Assembly: GCA_017471045.1 (NCBI GenBank) | Contig: JAFUWZ010000018.1 | Coordinates: forward strand, 1-64,000 | From: Bacteroidales bacterium | GTDB taxonomy: Bacteria > Bacteroidota > Bacteroidia > Bacteroidales > UBA932 | Direction of reading: 5' to 3' | Length of the DNA stretch: 64,000 bases | Shown here: piece after piece, positions 45,740 through 51,478 of the stretch | Layout: each line of letters starts with the position of its first letter | Position numbering within the stretch: position 1 is the first letter of the stretch | The notes under the pieces: model-generated | Databases searched by the model: none | The model's input: the letters and a program-made list of their open reading frames with translations, nothing else | Told to the model about the DNA's origin: nothing | Translations under genes and position numbers: made by a program

Positions 45740-45786
45740 TCATTTGGGCTAAACCAAGAAATAATTTATCAATTTAGCCCAAATGA
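45740..45786. repeat. 47-bp palindrome upstream of DUF234-type ATPase
   Basis: tcatttgggctaaa (45740-45753) and tttagcccaaatga (45773-45786) form a perfect 14-bp stem with a 19-nt loop, 41 bp upstream of the start codon. Compared with the copy at 44219, arm position 4 changes A to T and its partner changes T to A, so pairing is preserved. Confidence 0.85.
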
Positions 45787-45849
45787 GTATTCCCGTATTC
45801 CTATGAAAGGGGGCGGTATGAACTGCTCCTGCTTCTCACCTTTAGGTAG

Positions 45850-45880
45850 TTGGAAAACTCGCGCAAAAAGTGTATATTTG
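45850..45880 (+). promoter_or_regulatory. Orphan promoter right of the ATPase unit
   Basis: TTG 45850-45852, spacer 20, TATATTTG 45873-45880 match the Bacteroidota consensus and point right, but no intact gene follows before the 36-bp repeat and the ATPase remnant. It may have driven the disrupted AAA_14/DUF4143 gene. Confidence 0.45.
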
Positions 45881-45951
45881 TAGAAGATCCTCTGTCTTTT
45901 GAGGCCTTAGTTCTTTGTCATCGTTTTTTATAGGCCCGCGATGTGTTGGAT

Positions 45952-45987
45952 AAACGTACACAAAATCAGACACAACTTTGTAACGGT
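45952..45987. repeat. 36-bp direct repeat, right copy of island
   Basis: Starts aaacgtacacaaaatcagac and ends acaactttgtaacggt; same orientation as 35332-35367 with one difference. With the left copy it bounds a 10.6-kb accessory island. Confidence 0.85.
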
Positions 45988-46123
45988 AATAGTTTGTTTT
46001 TATACGTTTTTGATTACGACTAAAGTCAAACCAAGAATACCAGTTTTGTGGAACATTGCAAAAAAGTTAATGACCTCAGATATGGGAATTCTTTCAGGAT
46101 CGGCAGGAAAGCATCAATGACCT

Positions 46124-46477
46124 GTGGACATAGGTGTCGTTGAGCGCCGTAAAATGGTCTATGGGAAGTCTGAATACAGGCAGTATGAGGTTGATTTCAT
46201 TGCTACTGACGGGAACGAGAAATACTATATTCAGTCGGCATACGAGATCGAAACCGAAGAAAAGCGTGAGCAGGAACTGAATTCGTTCAAACGCATTGAT
46301 GACTCCTTCCAGAAGATTGTCATTGTCAAGGATGACATTATGCCCTATAGGGACAATAACGGGGTCCTTTTCGTCGGCCTGTTCGAATTCCGCTCCAGCG
46401 ACAAACCCGCAGAAGTCCCATCGAATTTTATTGTAAAAGCACAGTGTTTTTCGACCGCCCCCCGATCCTTGGATTGA
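46124..46477 (+). pseudogene. C-terminal remnant of an AAA_14/DUF4143 ATPase
   Basis: About 105 residues matching the DUF4143 C-terminal end of AAA_14-type ATPases: VERRKMVYGKSEYRQYEVDFIATDGNEKYYIQSAYEI ... RIDDSFQKIVIVKDDIMPYRDNNGVLFVGLFEF. The ATPase core is missing and the frame is preceded by a stop at 46118, so the gene is 5'-truncated, close to the right 36-bp repeat. The last residues (QCFSTAPRSLD) are not family-like. Confidence 0.7.
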
Positions 46478-46504
46478 GTATATCACGAAAAATGAGTACT
46501 TTTG
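46474..46504 (+). promoter_or_regulatory. Predicted promoter of ElaA-like acetyltransferase
   Basis: TTG 46474-46476, spacer 20, TACTTTTG 46497-46504. The ATG follows four nt later, so translation would be leaderless. Confidence 0.6.
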
Positions 46505-46508
46505 TGCG

Positions 46509-46949
46509 ATGGCACTAATCCTTCATAAGAAATGGTTCTCGGAATTAACCACACAGGAGCTGTATGAGTTCCTGCGGATTCGCAATGACGTTTTCGTCGT
46601 GGAGCAGGACTGTGTGTATCAGGACCTGGATTACGATGACCAGCCTGCCATCCATCTCTGGCTCACGGAAGATGACAGAATCGTCGCACTATGCCGGGTT
46701 TGCCCGGCGGGTACGCACCTGGAGGAAGTTTCCATCGGCCGGGTCATCACAACCGTGCGGGGCAAGGGCTATGGCAAGCAAATCATGCTTGCCGGGATTG
46801 ATGCCGCAAAGGAGCACTTTGGAGCCAAGAGAATCGACCTTGAAGCGCAGGAGTATGCACGAGGTTTCTACCAGCAGGTGGGATTCCGGCAATCATCCGA
46901 GCCGTTTATGCTGGACGGAATCCCCCATATTAAGATGAGCCTAGTCTAA
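46509..46949 (+). CDS. GNAT acetyltransferase (ElaA-like)
   Basis: A 146-residue GNAT protein close to ElaA: KKWFSELTTQELYEFLRIRNDVFVVEQDC, the acetyl-CoA loop VITTVRGKGYGKQIM (R-x-x-G-x-G/A), and the late VGFRQSSEPFMLDGIPH. Acceptor unknown. It starts four nt after a -7 element and converges on the ferritin-like gene with nine nt overlap. Confidence 0.85.
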   Translation: MALILHKKWFSELTTQELYEFLRIRNDVFVVEQDCVYQDLDYDDQPAIHLWLTEDDRIVALCRVCPAGTHLEEVSIGRVITTVRGKGYGKQIMLAGIDAAKEHFGAKRIDLEAQEYARGFYQQVGFRQSSEPFMLDGIPHIKMSLV

Positions 46950-47324
46950 AAGGGCTTTGACAGTATCTCCGTGACGGGTTTCATCGTCGCGGACAGAGGC
47001 TACTTCCGGGAAGTCCGGGATGAGGTGCTCATAGCCCCTGGCGGCATTGTACTCAAACTTCGCAATGACCGGATAGAGAATCTTCCGGCCAGCTATCTTA
47101 TAAAGAATCGGCAGCAGACGGGCTTTCAGCATCTTTGGCTGAAGGACTTCGCCCGTATAGGCATGAAAGACAGAGGCATGCCGGCCTTCTTCTTTGGCCA
47201 GTTGCCGGAAGGTTTCCTTGTCACGTTCATGTTTTGCTACATCGGCAAGCGCGTTATACATGGGAACGGCATCCAATTCTCCCTGCTGTGCCTTGAGGAG
47301 TTCTTTTCTTTGTCTGTTCGTCAT
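46941..47324 (-). CDS. Ferritin-like (rubrerythrin/VIT-type) small protein
   Basis: A 127-residue helical protein with a ferritin-like di-iron pattern: LLKAQQGELDAVPMYNALADVAK (first E), then EEGRHASVFHAYTG (E-x-x-H) and a late DFPEVASVRDDETRHG (E/D-x-x-H). It lacks the rubredoxin domain of rubrerythrin. A peroxide- or iron-handling role is plausible but unproven. Convergent with the acetyltransferase. Confidence 0.75.
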   Translation of the reverse strand: MTNRQRKELLKAQQGELDAVPMYNALADVAKHERDKETFRQLAKEEGRHASVFHAYTGEVLQPKMLKARLLPILYKIAGRKILYPVIAKFEYNAARGYEHLIPDFPEVASVRDDETRHGDTVKALLD

Positions 47325-47500
47325 GACGCAAAGATAATCATTTTCAGAGATATAGGAGCCGGGCGGACAGAGATGATGCCTGAAGGGCTCATCTCCGGCT
47401 GTCTGGCTGTGGGTGCGTGTGCCGACACATAGGTCCCTGGCGCGGGGAGCTCCAGTGGACTTGACAGCTGCGCTGGCAAGTCGGCAGAAACGTGCGGGGC

Positions 47501-47531
47501 TTTGAGAGTCAGGTGTTTTTTGCTATATTCG
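47501..47531 (+). promoter_or_regulatory. Predicted promoter for pgeF
   Basis: TTTG 47501-47504, spacer 19, TATATTCG 47524-47531 (one mismatch to TAnnTTTG). The pgeF ATG is at 47536, so a leaderless or nearly leaderless mRNA is predicted. Confidence 0.55.
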
Positions 47532-47535
47532 CGTT

Positions 47536-48240
47536 ATGTTTCCGGAACTGTTGAAATATGACCTGGGAGATGGTGTGGAGGCTTTTTCCACACGGAGGGA
47601 CAGTGTGCTTCCGTATCCCGTAATCCAGGGGCATCAGGTGCATGACGGGAAGGTGGCGGTGATTGACCGGCCGGACTATACACGGGAGCAGTTGGAGGGC
47701 TACGATGCTTTCGTAACAAACCTCCCTGATGTAGCAATTGGGGTAAGGACTGCGGACTGTGTGCCGATATTGCTCTATGATCCCGTAAAGCGAGTAGTGG
47801 CGGCCGTGCATTCCGGGTGGAAAGGGACGGTACTGCATATCGCGCAGAAGGCCATCCACGTGATGGAACAGCAGTTCCGATGCAAGGTTGAGGACCTTGT
47901 GGCTGCCGTTGGCCCTTCCATCGGCCCGGAGAGTTTTCAGGTGGGCGAAGAGGTGGCCGAGCATTTCAAGAATGCCGGTTTTCCGATGGAGGAGATCTGG
48001 TCGTTCCGGGGCCCGGGTGATGGGACGCCGATGTCCGGTGGACATCATATCGACCTATGGAAAGCCAATGTCTGGCTGCTGGAGAGTGCTGGGGTGCAGG
48101 CCGGGAACATTCAGTGGTGCGGAATTGACACCTTTACCACACCCGATTTCTTCTCGGCGAGACGGGAAGGTGTGGCATGCGGAAGGATTATCAATTCTAT
48201 CAAACTTGATAGTCATAGAAAAAATGGTTCCTCTGTTTGA
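47536..48240 (+). CDS. pgeF: Peptidoglycan editing factor PgeF (multicopper oxidase-like)
   Basis: A 234-residue protein of the laccase-domain YfiH/PgeF family, which removes misincorporated L-Ser in place of L-Ala in muropeptide precursors. It has the motif VRTADCVPILL with the catalytic-site Cys, then VHSGWKGT and the C-terminal TPDFFSARREG. Length and motifs are normal. It is followed by an overlapping acetyltransferase gene (17-nt overlap). Confidence 0.85.
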   Translation: MFPELLKYDLGDGVEAFSTRRDSVLPYPVIQGHQVHDGKVAVIDRPDYTREQLEGYDAFVTNLPDVAIGVRTADCVPILLYDPVKRVVAAVHSGWKGTVLHIAQKAIHVMEQQFRCKVEDLVAAVGPSIGPESFQVGEEVAEHFKNAGFPMEEIWSFRGPGDGTPMSGGHHIDLWKANVWLLESAGVQAGNIQWCGIDTFTTPDFFSARREGVACGRIINSIKLDSHRKNGSSV

Positions 48241-48757
48241 GACTAAGCGTCTTCGCTTCCGGCCTTGGATGGAATCTGATGCAGAGGTTCTCTTCAAGTA
48301 TGCATCGGACCCGGACGTGGGGCCGAGGGCCGGATGGCCGCCGCATCAGTCAGTAGAGGAAAGTCGCACTGTAATCCGAGACATCTTCTCCAACGGACAC
48401 ACGTGGGCGCTGGTGCTGAAAGAGACTGGTGAGCCCATAGGCTGTATGGGGTATCACAATGCATCGGAGAGCAATATAGAAATCGGCCCGGAAGATGCAG
48501 AGCTGGGTTATTGGATAGCCAAGCCGCACTGGAATCAAGGACTTTGCACCGAAGCTCTTCGCTCCATGATTAATTGGTGCTTCAATACAAAAGGGTTCCA
48601 AACTCTTTGGGGTGACTTTTTTGTGGACAATCCGGCATCCGGTCGGGTGATGGAAAAATGTGGCTTCAGGGATACTGGAGAGACCAATATGCTCAGTAAT
48701 CTTTATCGTGGAGATGAACGCCCTGTGAAGATAATGAGATTGGATTACGCACTATGA
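48224..48757 (+). CDS. GNAT acetyltransferase (RimJ/RimL-like)
   Basis: A 177-residue acetyltransferase: LFETKRLRFRPWMESDAEVLF at the N-terminus and the acetyl-CoA segment LGYWIAKPHWNQGLCTEALR, typical of the RimJ/RimL-type. Overlaps pgeF by 17 nt and the next gene by four nt (ATGA), so the three are one operon. Acceptor unknown. Confidence 0.8.
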   Translation: MVPLFETKRLRFRPWMESDAEVLFKYASDPDVGPRAGWPPHQSVEESRTVIRDIFSNGHTWALVLKETGEPIGCMGYHNASESNIEIGPEDAELGYWIAKPHWNQGLCTEALRSMINWCFNTKGFQTLWGDFFVDNPASGRVMEKCGFRDTGETNMLSNLYRGDERPVKIMRLDYAL

Positions 48758-49152
48758 GATTCAAGCACACGCGTAGGCCCGGATTCTGGCTCGGCTTTAT
48801 CGATTTCTTTATGGCCGGGCTGTTTTTCATGAGCGTGATGCGCATAATCATACCGCTTGGCTTCAAGTACGGTTCCGGCAAGGGCTGGAAGTACGTCTGG
48901 CCCCCCGAAGACCCCAAGGAGTATTACCATTTCGAAACGTTGGATTGCCTGTACCAGTATGGATTCGGCAAGCGGAACCTGCTGGAACGTTCCGACCCGA
49001 CGTTCTGCCGCAGTGACATCATCAACTACGGGAACCTCCACAACATCGACTTCAAGCGTACCCGAACCCTTGGCCAGGGCGGGCAGATGCGTGACTTCTG
49101 CTTCATCCGGCACCGTAAGGGAGAGGTCTGGGAACGCTCGAAATCGGTCTGA
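48754..49152 (+). CDS. L-2-amino-thiazoline-4-carboxylate hydrolase-like protein
   Basis: A 132-residue protein resembling the ATC-hydrolase family C-terminal half: GKGWKYVWPPEDPKEYYHFE, LDCLYQYGFGKRNLL, IINYGNLHNIDFKRTRTLGQGGQMRDF and a late FIRHRKGEVWERSKSV. It is shorter than typical members (about 150-200 residues), with the N-terminal part partly replaced by a hydrophobic stretch (FFMAGLFFMSVMRIIIPLGF). In related enzymes this activity opens the thiazoline ring of a cysteine precursor; here catalysis is unproven. Overlaps the upstream gene (ATGA). Confidence 0.65.
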   Translation: MRFKHTRRPGFWLGFIDFFMAGLFFMSVMRIIIPLGFKYGSGKGWKYVWPPEDPKEYYHFETLDCLYQYGFGKRNLLERSDPTFCRSDIINYGNLHNIDFKRTRTLGQGGQMRDFCFIRHRKGEVWERSKSV

Positions 49153-49917
49153 TTATTTCTTCCCGACGAGAATTGCCGACCCCGAAAGGGCCATCCAGGT
49201 GGCTTCCCACTTGGTCATGAAGCGGCCGTTGTCCGTGGGGATGAGTTCCATCTTCTCGTAGCCCATCTCTTTGAGTTTCTGCACGAAGGAGAGCATGTCG
49301 CCGTATTTGGCTTTGGAGAAGATGTCGTGCAGGGCAAAAGTGCCGCCTTTTTTCAGGACGCGGAGCGTTTCCAGAAGGATGGCCTGGCGGTCCCGGCTGG
49401 GGATGTTGTGATAGACGTAGTTGGAGGTGACAGCGTCGAATGTCTCGTCCGGAAAATCCAGCTTCATGGCATTTCCCTGGGCGAATGAAGTGAGCGCTTC
49501 CACACCTTCGGCACGGGCATTTTCCTCGCAGAGGCGCTTGCTGAAGGAGGCGTATTCTACTCCCCAGCGGTCGATGCCGACCATCGAAGCCTCGGGGTTG
49601 CGCTTCGCGACCGCAATGGCGAGAGCGCCGCTGCCGCATCCCACATCCAGGCCGCGTCCGGCAGAAGGTAGGCGGACGTATTCGGCCACGCCCTCTATAA
49701 TCTGGCGGGACATCTGCCGGTTGCCGTTGTAGGAAAATGCGCGGTACAGCATTGTCATCCAGAGCGTTACAAAAGCCAGGATGACGGCAGCGATAAGGAA
49801 CAGAATCCGCAGCCAGCCCGGCTGGATAAACAGTGCTATCATAAGGCAGACGGCGGCGGCCGCCGCAAAGCTCAGAACCATGCCCTTGGGCATCCAATTC
49901 TTATAGTTTGGTTTCAT
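49153..49917 (-). CDS. Class I SAM methyltransferase with N-terminal TM pair
   Basis: A 254-residue protein: two transmembrane helices (about residues 12-58), then a class I methyltransferase fold with LDVGCGSGALAI (SAM-binding motif I), and MVGIDRWGVEY, and a late EMGYEKMELIPTDNGRF. The substrate is unknown; the membrane anchor suggests a lipid or membrane partner. It follows the soluble methyltransferase gene by five nt, in the same leftward operon as the MptD-type gene. Confidence 0.78.
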   Translation of the reverse strand: MKPNYKNWMPKGMVLSFAAAAAVCLMIALFIQPGWLRILFLIAAVILAFVTLWMTMLYRAFSYNGNRQMSRQIIEGVAEYVRLPSAGRGLDVGCGSGALAIAVAKRNPEASMVGIDRWGVEYASFSKRLCEENARAEGVEALTSFAQGNAMKLDFPDETFDAVTSNYVYHNIPSRDRQAILLETLRVLKKGGTFALHDIFSKAKYGDMLSFVQKLKEMGYEKMELIPTDNGRFMTKWEATWMALSGSAILVGKK

Positions 49918-49922
49918 AGGTG

Positions 49923-50549
49923 CTATTTTACGCCAGTTACGGCGAGCCAGTGTTTGGGTTCATTGCGATGAATTTTGATATTCTGAAATCCGGCGGCTGC
50001 GAGGTGCTTTTTGACTTCGTCCGGCGTGTAAGTGTGCATGCCGTCGATTATCTTCTCCCACTTTTCGTTGTTTCCGGAAAGGCCGTCTTCTTCGTTGACG
50101 ATAAGGAACTTACCTCCCGGAACCAACACGCGGCGCACTTCGGCAAAAGATTTCTCAATGTCTGGCCAAAAATAGATGGTCTCGAAGGCTGTGGCCATTG
50201 AGAAGGTATCATCGGAAAAAGGTAACTGAGCGACATTGGCCGAAAGGACCTGGCAGCGGCCCTCTTTGATGGCGGCGGCGTTTACCTTGGCCGATTTCTG
50301 CACGGAGACCGGAGAATAATCCACGCCGGTCATCTTTCCTTTAAGGCTGCGCTGCATCAGCCGTTTCAAATTGGCACCGCCGCCGCAGCCGATGTCCAGG
50401 ATTTCCCCTTCGGCGGGAACATTGCCGAAGTCCAGGCCCCAGGAAGCCATTTCGGCATGGAAGCCGCCATTCATGCCTGCCACCATCATCTTGCCCCAAA
50501 AGCCTTCCGGCTTACGGGTGTTGCTGAAGATTTTACTGAGAAGCCCCAT
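49923..50549 (-). CDS. Class I SAM methyltransferase
   Basis: A 208-residue methyltransferase: ILDIGCGGGANLKRLM (motif I), GVDYSPVSVQKSAKV, TAFETIYFWPDIEKSFAEVRRVL and the late GGKFLIVNEED. It overlaps the stop of the MptD-type gene by one nt (TAATG) and precedes the TM-anchored methyltransferase by five nt. Substrate unknown. Confidence 0.82.
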   Translation of the reverse strand: MGLLSKIFSNTRKPEGFWGKMMVAGMNGGFHAEMASWGLDFGNVPAEGEILDIGCGGGANLKRLMQRSLKGKMTGVDYSPVSVQKSAKVNAAAIKEGRCQVLSANVAQLPFSDDTFSMATAFETIYFWPDIEKSFAEVRRVLVPGGKFLIVNEEDGLSGNNEKWEKIIDGMHTYTPDEVKKHLAAAGFQNIKIHRNEPKHWLAVTGVK

Positions 50550-51127
50550 TATTTCAAGAGTTTTGCCGATTTCTTGTCAACTTTTCCGCAGAGCCAGATG
50601 CCGAGAACTGCAACGGCTGCGGTCAGAATGATGCAGAGACAGAGCGTAGCGGGATTCTGAAGTTTTATCATGCCGTCGGCATACGCCCGGCCCATTTCTT
50701 CCACGGCTCCGTCAAGGTACCACTGAGGACGGGTCCAGAGGTTCACAATCCAGCCGATATTGCCGATGGCAAGGAAGGGATAGGCTGCATAGAGACCTTT
50801 CTTTGAATCGTTGCCAACGAGCAGTCTTACCACATCGGCAATGATGCCCCCGGCAACAATGATGGCTTTGGAAAGAAAGCCGGCGGCTTCACCGGTTGCC
50901 AGGCAGAACAGGCATACCAACAATGCGGCAAAAGTTCCCACACCGAACTTCTGCCATCTGGCTGAGAGCCAGAAGAAAGCACCTGACCCAAGCAGAGCGG
51001 CAACAACCGGGAAGAATGCCCAGCAGGCCGGGCCAATAAAACCGAAGAAACAAGCAGCGAAAACAGTCGCCATGTATAACAGGCCCATTCCTACCGCCGA
51101 ATACCATTTCAATAAAATCTTTTCCAT
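50549..51127 (-). CDS. MptD-type putative ECF transporter S component
   Basis: A 192-residue membrane protein with about six hydrophobic helices. The segment FGVGTFAALLVCLFCLATGE, the AGGIIADVV segment followed by YAAYPFLAIGNIGWIVNLW and the late YADGMIKLQNPATL match the MptD/Trep_Strep family of putative ECF transporter substrate-binding (S) proteins. No ECF ATPase or T protein gene is nearby; two methyltransferase genes follow instead. Substrate is unknown. Confidence 0.7.
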   Translation of the reverse strand: MEKILLKWYSAVGMGLLYMATVFAACFFGFIGPACWAFFPVVAALLGSGAFFWLSARWQKFGVGTFAALLVCLFCLATGEAAGFLSKAIIVAGGIIADVVRLLVGNDSKKGLYAAYPFLAIGNIGWIVNLWTRPQWYLDGAVEEMGRAYADGMIKLQNPATLCLCIILTAAVAVLGIWLCGKVDKKSAKLLK

Positions 51128-51262
51128 ATTGAGTTACTTTTGTTTTCTGAATATAAATTTCGCAAGTATCTGATGGTCTATCAATCCCAAAATGTGGCGA
51201 TTCTTTGGGCAACAATTGACACGGTTTTTGCATCAATAGGTCTGAAACCAAACTCATTCACA

Positions 51263-51478
51263 ATGAAACCTAAGAAGAAAATGAAGAAGCTGCGGATGAC
51301 GGAAGCGGACTTTATGCTCGCGAACCGCAGGGCGGCAAGGCTCGAAGAGATTGCCGGGCACGGAAGGCCGGTTTCGATGAGGTCGGTGCTCCACAAGTCA
51401 AAGAAGGTCTATGACCGCAAGCGTCTGATGAAGGCAGGCATCACAAACGATGACCTGCCTTTGCACGATGGCAAATGA
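51263..51478 (+). CDS. Small basic protein coupled to UvrA paralogue (71 aa)
   Basis: A 71-residue lysine-rich protein starting MKPKKKMKKLRMTEADFMLANRRAARL with the late KSKKVYDRKRLMKAG. It looks like a small conserved basic Bacteroidales protein, but I do not recognise a function. Its TGA overlaps the ATG of the UvrA-like gene (ATGA), so translation is coupled. A role in nucleic-acid binding or repair is an inference from charge and context. Confidence 0.65.
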   Translation: MKPKKKMKKLRMTEADFMLANRRAARLEEIAGHGRPVSMRSVLHKSKKVYDRKRLMKAGITNDDLPLHDGK

